64,000 bases of DNA from Nocardia tengchongensis. GTDB taxonomy: Bacteria; Actinomycetota; Actinomycetes; Mycobacteriales; Mycobacteriaceae. Below are positions 21,893 to 32,667 of this stretch, piece after piece. How positions within the stretch are numbered: the first letter of the stretch is position 1; each line of letters begins with the position of its first letter. Both the position numbers and the translations under genes were made by a program. The stretch is taken from NCBI RefSeq assembly GCF_018362975.1, contig NZ_CP074371.1, positions 930,001 to 994,000 of the forward strand, written 5' to 3'. The notes under the pieces were generated by a model, which saw nothing but the letters and a program-made list of their open reading frames with translations, had not been told where the DNA came from and searched no databases.

Positions 21893-24502
21893 ATGGCTCG
21901 GAATTGGCCGATGGTCGAACGGGAGAACGAGCTCGAAGCGATCCGGTCGGCGCTCTCCGGCGACGACTTCGTCGGGGCGGTACTCACCGGCGACGCGGGG
22001 GTCGGCAAGACCACGCTGGCGCGCTTGGCCACCGCCGGCGGCAACGTCCGATGGGTGGCCGGCACCGAATCCGCCCGCAGCATTCCACTCGGCGTCTTCG
22101 CGCACATGGTGGGGGTGTACACCGCCCACGACCCGGTGACCTTCATGGCCGCCGCCCGCGAAGCCCTGCTCGCCGACGGGCACACCGTCATCGGCGTCGA
22201 CGACGCCCACCTGCTCGACCAGCTCTCCGCCACCCTGCTGCTGCAACTGGCCATCGACAAGGCCGCCCACATCGTCGCCACCGTCCGCAGCGGCGTCCAG
22301 GTGCCCGACGCGGTCACCTCGCTGTGGAAGGACGGGCACCTGCTGCGCATCGACCTGCGCCCGTTCACCCAGCGACAGAGCGTGGAACTGGTCGAATCCA
22401 TGCTCGGCGGACATCTCGAGGGCTTCACCGCCAACCTGATGTGGGAATCCTCCGGCGGCAACGCGCTGTTCCTGCGCCACCTCGTCGACGGCGCGCTCGA
22501 GGCGGGCACCCTGCGGCAGGTCAACGGGGTGTGGCAGCTGCGCGGACGGGCCGCGGTCACCTCGGAACTGGCCGCGCTGCTGGAGGATCGGGTCGAGCAG
22601 TTGCCCGAATCGGTGCTGCGGGTCCTGGAACTGCTCACCTTCTGCGAACCCATCGACCTGGACGTGCTGTCGGAGATCGCGGGCGAGGAAGCCGTCGAAT
22701 CGGCCGAAACCCGCGGGCTCATCAGGATTGTCGAGAACGGCCACCAGCTGCTGGTGCGGTACAACCACCCGCTCTTCGGCGAGGTGATCCGGCGGCGGCT
22801 GGGCATCGCGTCGGCGCGACGACTGCGCGGGCGGCTCTACTCCTCGCTCAAGGACCGGCCCATCAACTCCGCGTCCGAGCGCATCCGGCTCGCCGAATTG
22901 GCTTTGGACAGCGACAAATCCGCGGACCTGGAGCTGTTCCAGACCGCCGCGGCCGACGCCATCGGACTGGCGAATCTGCCACTGGGAGAACGCTTCGCGC
23001 GCGCCGCCGTGGAACGGCGCGGCGGCGTCGAAGCCGCCGATCTGCTCGCCCGGGCGCTGCTGTGGCAGGGGCATCGCATCGAAGCCGAGCGCACCCTGGC
23101 CGGATTCGACCCCGACCAGATGAACGAGGTCCAGCTGGCCCGCTGGGGCAGCACCCGGGTCTCCAATCTGCTGTGGTCCATGGGCGACGCCGACCGCGCC
23201 GACGAGGTGCTGGAATCGGTCCGCAGCCGGGTCAGCCACCCGAAAATCATTGCGGCACTGGATGGTCTGGCCTCCGCGTGCGCGGTGAACGAGAACCGGA
23301 TCGAGGAGGCGTTCACGCTCGCCGAATCGGTGATGTCGACCCCCGAAGCGCCGCCCTGGGCGGTGTACTGGGCCGCGTTCGGCGGCGGGCTCGCCCTGGC
23401 GCTGATGGGGCGCGGCGAGGCGGCCCGCCAGTTCACCGAACGCGGGCACGCGGTGGAACCGCACATCGACGGGTTGAACCGGTTCATGTTCACGCACGCG
23501 GAAGTGCTGGCGCTCACCTTCACCGGTGAACTCGAGGCCGCGCGGCGGTGCGCCAACCGGCCGTACCCCTTCTCCTCCGCCGGGCAATACCTGGCCTGGG
23601 GAATGGCCAAGATCCTGCAGGGCACCGTGGATGTGGCGCAGGGCAAGTTCCTGCAGGGCATCGACAATCTCGAGCAGGCGCTCGCGGCCCTCACGACCGA
23701 AGGCGCGGCCGCCTGGATGTTCCCCGCGCAGTTGCGGCTGGCGGAGGCGTATTCGGCGCTCGGCCGGCCCGCCGACGCCGCGGAAGCCATTGCGGCAGCG
23801 TCCTTCCGAGGCGGACGGCACAGCGCGGTGTACGGGGCGCTGCTGGCATTGGCGCGCGCCATGCAGGCCGCCGCCGAAGGCACCGCGACACCGGCCGCGC
23901 GACTCGCCATCGAGGCCGCCGACCTGGCCGCGCGCTCACACCAGCACGCCGTCGAGGCGATGGCACTGCACACCGCCGCCCGCTTCGGCGACTCCTCCGT
24001 GGCGGGGCGGCTCGCCGACCTGGCGGCCCGCGTCGACGGGCGACTGGTGCAGGTGCAGGCCCGGCACGCGGTGGCGGTCTCCGCCCACGACGGACCCGGA
24101 TTGGACAACGCCGCAGCGGAATTCGAGGACATCGGGGCGATGCTGTCGGCGGCCGACGCCGCCGCGCAGGCCGCGTCCGCGCACGAGCGGGCCGGGGATC
24201 GCCGGCGACTGCTGGAATCGGCCGCCACCGCCAACCGGCTGGCCGCCGCGTGCGGTGGAGCGGCCACGCCCGCGTTGCGACAGTCCGCGCAGCCGTTGCC
24301 GCTGACCACGCGGGAACGGGAGATCGCGAATCTGGTTGCGGCCGGGCTGTCCAACCGGCAGATCGCCGACCGGCTGACCGTCTCGGTCCGTACGGTCGAG
24401 GGCCACCTGTACCGAGCGTGCATCAAACTCGACGTCACCGACCGCGAGGCGCTGGCCGAGCTGATGCGTGGCGGGACACCTTCCGGGAACACCGCTAGCT
24501 GA
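21893..24502 (+). CDS. LAL-type LuxR transcriptional regulator (AAA + TPR-like + LuxR HTH)
   Basis: 869 residues, the size of the large ATP-binding LuxR (LAL) regulators. Walker A GDAGVGKTT at about 33-41, Walker B VIGVDDAHLL near 98-107, a long helical repeat middle, and a C-terminal LuxR HTH (LTTREREIANLVAAG, then VSVRTVEGHLYRACIKL, about 803-850). Such STAND ATPases switch on when a ligand binds and then activate target operons, often for secondary metabolism or polyol use. No obvious target operon is adjacent; the downstream lipoprotein is the nearest candidate. Confidence 0.88.
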   Translation: MARNWPMVERENELEAIRSALSGDDFVGAVLTGDAGVGKTTLARLATAGGNVRWVAGTESARSIPLGVFAHMVGVYTAHDPVTFMAAAREALLADGHTVIGVDDAHLLDQLSATLLLQLAIDKAAHIVATVRSGVQVPDAVTSLWKDGHLLRIDLRPFTQRQSVELVESMLGGHLEGFTANLMWESSGGNALFLRHLVDGALEAGTLRQVNGVWQLRGRAAVTSELAALLEDRVEQLPESVLRVLELLTFCEPIDLDVLSEIAGEEAVESAETRGLIRIVENGHQLLVRYNHPLFGEVIRRRLGIASARRLRGRLYSSLKDRPINSASERIRLAELALDSDKSADLELFQTAAADAIGLANLPLGERFARAAVERRGGVEAADLLARALLWQGHRIEAERTLAGFDPDQMNEVQLARWGSTRVSNLLWSMGDADRADEVLESVRSRVSHPKIIAALDGLASACAVNENRIEEAFTLAESVMSTPEAPPWAVYWAAFGGGLALALMGRGEAARQFTERGHAVEPHIDGLNRFMFTHAEVLALTFTGELEAARRCANRPYPFSSAGQYLAWGMAKILQGTVDVAQGKFLQGIDNLEQALAALTTEGAAAWMFPAQLRLAEAYSALGRPADAAEAIAAASFRGGRHSAVYGALLALARAMQAAAEGTATPAARLAIEAADLAARSHQHAVEAMALHTAARFGDSSVAGRLADLAARVDGRLVQVQARHAVAVSAHDGPGLDNAAAEFEDIGAMLSAADAAAQAASAHERAGDRRRLLESAATANRLAAACGGAATPALRQSAQPLPLTTREREIANLVAAGLSNRQIADRLTVSVRTVEGHLYRACIKLDVTDREALAELMRGGTPSGNTAS

Positions 24503-24739
24503 GCCGTGTGAGCCCGTCCGGGATCACACGGGGGAGTCGGGTCCCGGATCCTGCTCGGCCGTCCACGCAGCGCCGTGGCGGCAAACTTCGCACCCCAAAT
24601 TCGGCGCTCTGACCTGCACGAAGGCGGTCGCATCGAGACGATGGCAACGCTGTGCCGAGGGCGGTCGCGAATCACCGGCATCGATGGGCGGTCCACGGAC
24701 CGGTGAAACGAAATATGTTCGGAAGGTTGGTGTTTCGGC
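24503..24739 (+). other. Intergenic region before the glycine-zipper lipoprotein gene
   Basis: 237 bases after the LAL regulator stop with no recognisable gene. It must carry the promoter of the following gene; no operator palindrome or hairpin stood out. Confidence 0.45.
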
Positions 24740-25810
24740 ATGCGTGGTCGGCAGCGTGACAATCGGAATCGGGAAACGGCGGGCAGCGTCGCGCGGCGCG
24801 TCATCGTGGTGGGGGCCATTCCGCTGGCACTCGCCGTGGCCTGCTCGAGCACCGGCGACACCAAGATCGCCGACGGTACCGCCACCCAGGCCGGTGTGCC
24901 CCTGACCGGCAGCAGCACGTCGCCGGGCGACTTCGACACCCAGCGGGCGGGCACCCCCGGCCTCGACACGCAATCCGGGACCACCAACCTGAACTCGCAG
25001 GACATCGAGGCGACCGGCCCCGGCGGCCACCACCCCGGCCCGCGCACCGCATCCGCCCAGCCCGGCGTCGCGCTCCCCGCCGGCGACTCGGACCGCCCCG
25101 TCCGCACCGCCACCGTGCAGCCCGGCGTCACCGTCCCGAACCGCCCTGTCCCCCAGCCCATGTCGCCGCAGCCGCAGTCCCAGCTCGCCGACTACCCCGT
25201 CCCGGCCAACTTCCGCCCGATCCCGAACACCCGGGACGCGGCCCCCGCCCTCGACGTCCAAACCCTGCACGCCCCCACCCCGGTCACCCCCGTCCTCCCG
25301 ATCGCCCCGCCCCCGCGCACCGTTCGCATCGGCGACTTCACCACCCCGGCCCCCGACGACCTGCCCGACAACGTCCTCGACGGCGTCAACGGCCTCGCCG
25401 CGGACACCGAAGCGGGCCTCGCCACCGGCCTCAACTCCATCGGCGTCAACCCGAGCCGCTCCGACAAGATCGCGGCCGGCACCCTCGCGGGCGCGGCGGC
25501 TGGCGCGGGAATCGGCGCGGTCGGGGCGGGAGTCCCCGCCGCGCTGGCCGGCGCGGCCGTGGGCGGGACGGCCGGTGCCGCCATCGGTGCCGCAGTCGGA
25601 TTCGGGCTCGGCTCGGCCTCCGCGGTGGTCATGCCGGGACTCGCGGCGATCGACGTCCCCGGCGGCATGATCGGCGGCGCACTGATAGGCGGCGGTGTCG
25701 GAGCGGCGGCCGGCGCCGCGGCGGCCGGACTCCCTGCGGTCGCCCTCGGCGGAATGGTCGGCGGCGCGGCCGGTGCGACGGTCGGCGGCTTCCTCGGTGG
25801 CGCCCTGTAG
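24740..25810 (+). CDS. Putative lipoprotein with C-terminal glycine zipper
   Basis: 356 residues. Signal region with Arg-rich start, hydrophobic core and lipobox LAVACSS; then about 200 residues of Pro/Thr-rich, low-complexity linker, an amphipathic segment ending TAGLNSIGVNP-like, and a 120-residue C-terminus of glycine-zipper repeats (GAAAGAGIGAVGAG, AAIGAAVGFGLG, GALIGGGVGAAAGAAAAG). Glycine zippers oligomerise in membranes. Similar proteins in Nocardia carry names such as 'insoluble domain protein' in automatic annotation; function unknown. Its stop is 1 base from the convergent ogt stop. Confidence 0.75.
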   Translation: MRGRQRDNRNRETAGSVARRVIVVGAIPLALAVACSSTGDTKIADGTATQAGVPLTGSSTSPGDFDTQRAGTPGLDTQSGTTNLNSQDIEATGPGGHHPGPRTASAQPGVALPAGDSDRPVRTATVQPGVTVPNRPVPQPMSPQPQSQLADYPVPANFRPIPNTRDAAPALDVQTLHAPTPVTPVLPIAPPPRTVRIGDFTTPAPDDLPDNVLDGVNGLAADTEAGLATGLNSIGVNPSRSDKIAAGTLAGAAAGAGIGAVGAGVPAALAGAAVGGTAGAAIGAAVGFGLGSASAVVMPGLAAIDVPGGMIGGALIGGGVGAAAGAAAAGLPAVALGGMVGGAAGATVGGFLGGAL

Positions 25811-25811
25811 T

Positions 25812-26372
25812 TCAGAAGAGAGTGGGTTCGCCGAAGCCCGGGGTGCGCTCGATTTCGAGGAGGCGCTGTTTGGTGGTGAGGCCGCCGGGGGCGGAGAAGC
25901 CGTGCAGGGCATGGTCGGCGGCCAGGACCCGGTGGCACGGGATGATCAGGGGGATGGGGTTGCGGCCCAGGGATTGGCCTACGGCTTGGGCGCCGCCGGG
26001 GGCGCCGATGCGGTTGGCGACCGCGCCGTAGTTGAGGGTGTGGCCGGGGTCTATGGCTCGGGTGACCTCGTAGACCGCGCGGTCGAAGTCGTTGAAGAGT
26101 GTGGGGTCCACCAAAATCCAGCGGAGGTCGTCGAGGTCGCCGGTGAGGTGGGCCTGGATGCGGGTGATGGCCGCGCACATCTCCGGGGTGGGGTCGGCCT
26201 CGTGCAGGTCGGCGCGACGGTGGCGGCGCAGGATGTAGGCGCGGGTGGCCGCCGCGTCGCGGTCGGGGAGGGCGAAACGCAGGACGCCGGTGGCGCTCCA
26301 GGCGATGGCGCAGACGCCGATCGCGGTATCGAAGAGCGCCGCCGACGCCTGGGGGCGAGCCGGGGCGGACAT
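25812..26372 (-). CDS. ogt: Methylated-DNA--[protein]-cysteine S-methyltransferase
   Basis: 186 residues from ATG 26372 (the frame is open to 26699 but unlike the family). The active-site motif IIPCHRV (Cys at about 145) is followed by the family's GFSAPGG and KQRLLEIE segments. It removes methyl groups from O6-methylguanine by irreversible transfer to that cysteine. The N-terminal half is divergent from Ogt, so the family branch (Ogt versus Ada C-terminal) is uncertain. No Ada zinc domain is present. Confidence 0.88.
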   Translation of the reverse strand: MSAPARPQASAALFDTAIGVCAIAWSATGVLRFALPDRDAAATRAYILRRHRRADLHEADPTPEMCAAITRIQAHLTGDLDDLRWILVDPTLFNDFDRAVYEVTRAIDPGHTLNYGAVANRIGAPGGAQAVGQSLGRNPIPLIIPCHRVLAADHALHGFSAPGGLTTKQRLLEIERTPGFGEPTLF

Positions 26373-26424
26373 AAGGCCAGTGTGCACGGTGGCACCGACA
26401 AGACGCGGATTCGAGGCCAGTTGG

Positions 26425-26727
26425 CTAGAACTGGACTGATTCGTTTCGGCAGGGGATGGTGGAGAGGGCCGCCACAGCCGTAGTGCGGCGGCCGAATCTG
26501 CGAGGCGGGACCGCCGAGCAGACATCGGGGCGCAGGGCCGCGACGGCGGCGAGGTCCGAATACTGGCGCGCGGCCTCATATTCCGAGACTGACCAGTCCG
26601 ACATGGGGGCATGCGGGCGATACCGCTCCAAAAGCACACCCCAGCGTTCGCCCGGCTCGGGTGCGTACCGGTACACGAGACCGGCGAAGGCGGCGACAAT
26701 CACGAGGGAACCGAGTAGAGCGACCAT
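26425..26727 (-). CDS. Small single-pass membrane protein, unknown
   Basis: 100 residues from ATG 26727: one transmembrane helix (VALLGSLVIVAAFAGLVY, residues 2-19), then a polar tail with Arg/Pro-rich and Tyr-rich segments. I do not recognise a family. It lies divergent to the mocR-type regulator, the place often taken by a membrane-protein target gene in such pairs. A start further up at 26799 would overlap the operator region and is less likely. Confidence 0.5.
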   Translation of the reverse strand: MVALLGSLVIVAAFAGLVYRYAPEPGERWGVLLERYRPHAPMSDWSVSEYEAARQYSDLAAVAALRPDVCSAVPPRRFGRRTTAVAALSTIPCRNESVQF

Positions 26728-26766
26728 CACCCCATGGTGGACTTTTCGTGGACTTGAAGAAAATAT

Positions 26767-26784
26767 CCAGTACCTGAATACTGG
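26767..26784. promoter_or_regulatory. Candidate operator of the MocR-type regulator
   Basis: CCAGTA-CCTGAA-TACTGG, a perfect 6-6-6 inverted repeat ending 5 bases before the regulator ATG and 40 bases before the divergent small-gene ATG. MocR/GntR regulators commonly bind such sites in the shared intergenic region. Confidence 0.55.
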
Positions 26785-26789
26785 CCTGT

Positions 26790-28283
26790 ATGGCGACACG
26801 AGTGATCGGCGCGGCCAGCCTCACGCGCGACCTGGGCCGGTGGCGCAACGACGAACCGGGCACCGCGATCGACAACGGCAAGCGGTCCACCCGGCCCGCG
26901 TACGTGGCCCTGGCGGAAAGCATCCGCCTGCTCATTCACGACGGCCGCGCACCCCTCGGCGTGGCCCTGCCCAGCGAACGCGACCTGTCCACCAGCCTCG
27001 CGGTCAGCCGCACCACCGTCACCTCCGCGTATTCGCTACTGCGTGAACACGGTTACCTGATCAGCCGCCAGGGCTCCCGCAGCACCGTGGCCCTCCCCTC
27101 GACCGTGGTGCACGACGGCGCCAAGCCCGCCCGCAGCATCCTGGCCATGATGGCGCAGCCCGAACTGCCGACCATCGACATGACCTACGCCTCGATGGCC
27201 GCCCCGCCGCAGATGACCGAGGCGTACTCCTTTGCCCTGCAAGGTCTTCCGACCTACCTCGGCACGCACGGCATGGACCCGGTGGGCGTGCTCATGCTGC
27301 GGGAGGCGCTGGCCCGCCGCTACACCGAGCGCGGCCTGCCCACCGAACCCGACCAGATCCTGATCACCCTGGGCGCACAGCACGGCCTGCGCCTGCTGCT
27401 CAATGTGCTCACCACCCCCGCCGAGCGCGTCCTGATCGAGCACCCCACCTACCCGAACGCCATCGAGGCGATTCGCGATGTGGGCGCGCGCCCGGTGCCG
27501 GTGCCGATGCGCCCCGACGGCTGGGATCTGGACGGAATCCGCAGTGCCGCACGGCAGACCGCGGCCAGCATGGCCTACCTGATCCCCGACTTCAACAACC
27601 CCACCGGCCATCTGCTGGACGCGGAGGGCCGCGCCGAGCTGGCCGCCATCGCCCGCGAAACCCGCATGACGGTGATCGTCGACGAGTCGATGGGCGATCT
27701 GAACCTCTCCGATGTCGAATCCCCGCCGCCCGCTGCGGCTTTCGCCCGCGGTTCGGAGATCGTCACCATCGGGTCGGCGTCCAAGTCCTTCTGGGGCGGC
27801 CTGCGCGTCGGCTGGGTCCGCGCCAACCAGCCGCTGATCACCAAGCTGCTCGGCACCCGCTCCACCGTCGACCTCGGCACCCCGGTGATGGATCAGCTGG
27901 CCACCGTCCACCTGCTCCGCAACGAGGACGAGATCCTCACCACCCGCCGGGCGCAACTCCGCTCCCGCCGCGCGGTGCTGCTGGAAACCCTCGCCGAGGA
28001 ACTCCCCGACTGGCGCGTCACCCCCGGCGCCGGCGGCATGTCGCTGTGGGCCCAACTCCCGACCCCGGTCTCGACCGCGCTCGCCGCCACCGCCCCCAAC
28101 CACGGCGTATTGCTCGCCGCCGGACCACGTTTCGGCGTGCAGGGCGCGTTCGAACGCTTCATCCGCCTCCCCTACACCCACGAGGAAGCGGACATCAGGC
28201 TCGCGGTGAAGTCGATCGCCGCGGCCTACCAAGGGCTCAACCCGCACGCCGCCGACCCCCTGGCCCCGCTCATCACCTACTGA
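26790..28283 (+). CDS. MocR-type regulator (GntR HTH fused to aminotransferase class I)
   Basis: 497 residues. Residues about 35-105 form a GntR winged helix (LPSERDLSTSLAVSRTTVTSAYSLLREHGYL), the rest an aminotransferase fold with DFNNPTG, VDES and the PLP lysine in SASKSFWGG (Lys332). These proteins sense pyridoxal phosphate or an amino acid and control transport or PLP genes. In several actinobacteria the pair is yczR with a divergent yczE-type membrane protein. Here the divergent gene is a small unknown membrane protein. The fold retains the lysine, so PLP can be bound. Confidence 0.9.
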   Translation: MATRVIGAASLTRDLGRWRNDEPGTAIDNGKRSTRPAYVALAESIRLLIHDGRAPLGVALPSERDLSTSLAVSRTTVTSAYSLLREHGYLISRQGSRSTVALPSTVVHDGAKPARSILAMMAQPELPTIDMTYASMAAPPQMTEAYSFALQGLPTYLGTHGMDPVGVLMLREALARRYTERGLPTEPDQILITLGAQHGLRLLLNVLTTPAERVLIEHPTYPNAIEAIRDVGARPVPVPMRPDGWDLDGIRSAARQTAASMAYLIPDFNNPTGHLLDAEGRAELAAIARETRMTVIVDESMGDLNLSDVESPPPAAAFARGSEIVTIGSASKSFWGGLRVGWVRANQPLITKLLGTRSTVDLGTPVMDQLATVHLLRNEDEILTTRRAQLRSRRAVLLETLAEELPDWRVTPGAGGMSLWAQLPTPVSTALAATAPNHGVLLAAGPRFGVQGAFERFIRLPYTHEEADIRLAVKSIAAAYQGLNPHAADPLAPLITY

Positions 28284-28299
28284 GAACGGCGGAAAAGAC

Positions 28300-28334
28300 T
28301 TCGCCCCCGCCGCATTCGATGCGGCGGGGGCGAA
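28300..28334. terminator. Convergent hairpin between mocR-type gene and purA
   Basis: 16-bp GC-rich perfect stem (28300-28315 with 28319-28334) and a TCG loop, placed between two convergent stops. No long T run, as is common in actinobacteria. Confidence 0.82.
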
Positions 28335-28359
28335 ATGCTTTACAGCTCAGAGTCGCGCG

Positions 28360-29906
<1,547 letters not shown>

Positions 29907-30566
29907 TTGAGTACCCATGTTCTCCGCTGCGACGGCGCCCCCGTTCCCATCGCGCTCGCTTCTTTACCCCTCACTCAGACCGCCGCCATCCCCGACACCG
30001 GCACCCTGGACGAACTGCTCCCGGTGATGGCCGCCGACAGTCTGCCCCGGCTCATCGTGCTCGGTGAGGACGCCGGCCTGGCCGCCGTGCTGACCCACCT
30101 GATGCGCACCGAACGCCTGCACGTGGAGATCGGCTACGTGCCCATCGACCGCACCTACGGTTCCCGCGCCTACGAGACCGGCACCGGTTCCGCCGCCGCC
30201 AAGCGCGCGCTCGAGGGCCGGGCCACCGAGACCCCGCTGATCCGCGACGACACCGGCAAGGTGCTCATCGGCCGCGCCACCATCGTCGGCGAGGGCGGCG
30301 GCAAGCTCGAGGGCGAGGCCTACGTCGACGACACCCGGTTGTTCACGGGCAAGGTCTCCACCCTGCACGTCTCCCCCATGCTGGAAATGCCCGGCCTGCA
30401 CGCCACCGTGCATCGCGGGCTGCGCAAGAAGCGCTGGGTCGCGGGCCGGGCCATGCAGCTCGGCACCCCCGGCGCGCTGGTCACCCGCGACGGCATCACC
30501 GCCGATCGAGTGGTGAAGCGCTCCACGTTCTATCGACACCACGAGCCTTGGCTGCTGGTTCGCTGA
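29907..30566 (+). CDS. Conserved protein of the Rv0358 type
   Basis: 219 residues from a TTG start (SD GGAGG 11 bases upstream). Key segments: LIVLGEDAGLAAVLTHLMR, RLHVEIGYVPIDRTYGSRAY and a central stretch GTGSAAAKRALEG, then GRATIVGEGGG and KRWVAGRAMQLG. The pattern (an enzyme-like loop plus a C-terminal HHEPWLLVR) is conserved only in mycobacteria and relatives. No function is known to me. It sits between purA and a site-2 protease gene as in M. tuberculosis. Confidence 0.7.
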   Translation: MSTHVLRCDGAPVPIALASLPLTQTAAIPDTGTLDELLPVMAADSLPRLIVLGEDAGLAAVLTHLMRTERLHVEIGYVPIDRTYGSRAYETGTGSAAAKRALEGRATETPLIRDDTGKVLIGRATIVGEGGGKLEGEAYVDDTRLFTGKVSTLHVSPMLEMPGLHATVHRGLRKKRWVAGRAMQLGTPGALVTRDGITADRVVKRSTFYRHHEPWLLVR

Positions 30567-30624
30567 TCCACCCCCAGAATGGGTATCGGCACGACGAAGC
30601 AGCCGAGCCAGTTGGGAGTCTCAG

Positions 30625-31407
30625 GTGAATTACCCGCGCGCGGTCGGACGGAAGTCCGGTGCGGTCCGGCCCAGTCCGGTGTTCCTGGCGGTGGTGGCGG
30701 TCGCGGTACTGGGCGGCGTCCTCGCCTGGACCTCCGACTACGGTTCGCGGCAAGCACAATTCGGGGTTTTCATCCTGGTGGTGGCCGGGTGGATCGTGTC
30801 GGTCTGCCTGCACGAGTTCGCGCACGCGTTCGTGGCGTGGCGGGCCGGGGACCACGAGGTGGAGATGCGCGGGTACCTCACACTGAATCCGCTCAAGTAC
30901 AGCCACCCGCTGCTGTCGATCGGGCTGCCGGTGGTGTTCATCGCGCTCGGCGGTTTCGCGCTGCCGGGCGGCGCGGTGTACCTGCAATCGGGCAACTTCA
31001 GCCCGCGCACGCAGCGGATGATCAGTGGGGCCGGGCCCGCGGTGAACGCGCTGTGCGCGGCGGTGCTGCTGGTGATCGTGCGGGTGTACGGCAGCCAGCA
31101 CTCGCACGAGGTGTTCTGGTTCGGTCTGAGTTTCCTTGCGTTCCTGCAGATTTCGGCGACAGTGCTGAACCTGCTGCCGATTCCGGGCACCGACGGGTAC
31201 GGGATTCTGGAGCCGTCGCTGAGTTATCAGACGCGGCGGGCGCTGGATCAGATCAAGCCGTACGGCATCCTGATCCTGTTCGCGCTGCTGTTCACGCCCG
31301 AGCTCAACCGGCTGTTCTTCGACGGCGTCAGCGCGCTGTTCGAGCTGTCCGGTGTGCCGGGCAACTGGTGGCGGTTCGGCAGCGGGCTGACCCGCTTCTG
31401 GCTCTGA
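30625..31407 (+). CDS. Site-2 protease family (M50) membrane metallopeptidase
   Basis: 260 residues. The zinc motif HEFAH (His63, Glu64, His67) lies in the second transmembrane helix, and the third ligand is in NLLPIPGTDGYGI (the Asp of the NxxPxxxxDG pattern). Several hydrophobic segments surround both. Rhomboid-like S2P enzymes cut membrane proteins such as anti-sigma factors; this one lacks the PDZ domain of Rip1 and is the small Rv0359-type. Substrate unknown. Confidence 0.88.
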   Translation: MNYPRAVGRKSGAVRPSPVFLAVVAVAVLGGVLAWTSDYGSRQAQFGVFILVVAGWIVSVCLHEFAHAFVAWRAGDHEVEMRGYLTLNPLKYSHPLLSIGLPVVFIALGGFALPGGAVYLQSGNFSPRTQRMISGAGPAVNALCAAVLLVIVRVYGSQHSHEVFWFGLSFLAFLQISATVLNLLPIPGTDGYGILEPSLSYQTRRALDQIKPYGILILFALLFTPELNRLFFDGVSALFELSGVPGNWWRFGSGLTRFWL

Positions 31408-31514
31408 AGCCGGACCAACCCCTCGCGGATCCGGCTTGCCATGAACGGTAGGCGGGCGCGATCGGACGGGCCCGAGTAGCGGACTACGCGAATCGGGCGG
31501 GCCGTGCCCGCAGG

Positions 31515-32666
31515 TCAGTCGATCGGCGTGACGTAGGGGTGCGGGACGGTCGGGGGCAGCAATGCCATGGCCGACAGCCGGCGCACCCCGCACACCTGCA
31601 TGAGATCCACCACGATGGACCGCAATTGGGCGAAGACCACGTGTGCGGACAGGCCCGCGCCGTCCACCAGATCCTTGGTCGCGCCCTTGCCGACCGAGCG
31701 CAGCGCGCGGGTCGCCTCGGCGGGATCGGGTTTCTCGTCGGGGTCGGCGAGCATCATGCGACGCACCACGTCCACGGCCTGGGCGAGCTTCTCGACCTCC
31801 GCGATGAGACCCGAGTCGAGCACCTCGTCGTCGCGGACCGAGGTGAGGGCGCGGCGCAACAGCACGCGGGTATTGCGGACCGCGTTGTCGAGCGGGTCTG
31901 CGGCGTCCCGCAGGCGGCTCAGTCGGGTGCGGGAATTCCAGTACAGCGGGGAGATTCGAATGATCTCCTGGCTGCCTTCGAGAGTGTTGCGCAGGGAGTC
32001 GATCGCACCCTGGGTGCCGCGCACCGACTCCAGCGCCTGCTTGACCTTCGCGGCGTCCTGCTCGAGCAGGCCGTCCGCGCATTCGGTGAGGGCGGCGCCC
32101 ATCACCTCGAGGATCCCGGCCGCCTGCTCACGGGCGCGGCGCACCGGATGCAGCGGAATCGCCGCCACCACCACGATGCCGACCAGGCCGCCCACCAGCG
32201 CGTCGATCATGCGCAGTGACGCCCCGCCCTGACCGGGCGGGTAGAGGGTCGCCACCAGCACCGCGGAACTGGCCGCCTGCATGGTGATCACCGGGCCGCC
32301 GTCGAGGAAGACGGCCGCGCACATGGCCAGCACCACCAGCAGCATGATCTGCCAGCCACCGGTGCCGACCCGGGACACGAACAGGTCCCCGATGCCGATG
32401 CCGACGGCCACGCCCACGATCAGCTCGATCGACCGGCGCAGCCGCGCCCCGAACGAGACGCCGATGGAGATCATCGCCGCCATCGGTGCGAAGAACGGAC
32501 GCTCGTGCCCGATCACGTTGTGGGCGATGAACCAGGCCACGCCCGCGCCGATCGCGCACTGCACGATCGGCAGCAGCGACGAGCGGACCCGGTCGGCGGC
32601 CTTGCGCATGCGAGTGACGCCGCTCTCGCGGGCGGCGTCGATGGTTTCGCCTAGGCCACCGCTCAA
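31515..32666 (-). CDS. FUSC-family integral membrane protein (aromatic-acid exporter-like)
   Basis: 383 residues. The N-terminal half holds the FUSC core: FFAPMAAMISIGVSFGARLRRSIEL, LFVSRVGTGGW, and a run of helices to about residue 175. The second half is a long cytoplasmic helical tail (Glu/Arg-rich), ending with the SHVVFAQLRSI segment. FUSC proteins such as E. coli AaeB export aromatic acids; the mycobacterial equivalents are poorly known. It starts at TTG 32666, 1 base after the upstream DUF3151 stop (TGAATTG), so it is coupled to it. It interrupts the Rv0359-Rv0360c pair found in M. tuberculosis. Confidence 0.75.
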   Translation of the reverse strand: MSGGLGETIDAARESGVTRMRKAADRVRSSLLPIVQCAIGAGVAWFIAHNVIGHERPFFAPMAAMISIGVSFGARLRRSIELIVGVAVGIGIGDLFVSRVGTGGWQIMLLVVLAMCAAVFLDGGPVITMQAASSAVLVATLYPPGQGGASLRMIDALVGGLVGIVVVAAIPLHPVRRAREQAAGILEVMGAALTECADGLLEQDAAKVKQALESVRGTQGAIDSLRNTLEGSQEIIRISPLYWNSRTRLSRLRDAADPLDNAVRNTRVLLRRALTSVRDDEVLDSGLIAEVEKLAQAVDVVRRMMLADPDEKPDPAEATRALRSVGKGATKDLVDGAGLSAHVVFAQLRSIVVDLMQVCGVRRLSAMALLPPTVPHPYVTPID

Positions 32667-32667
32667 T

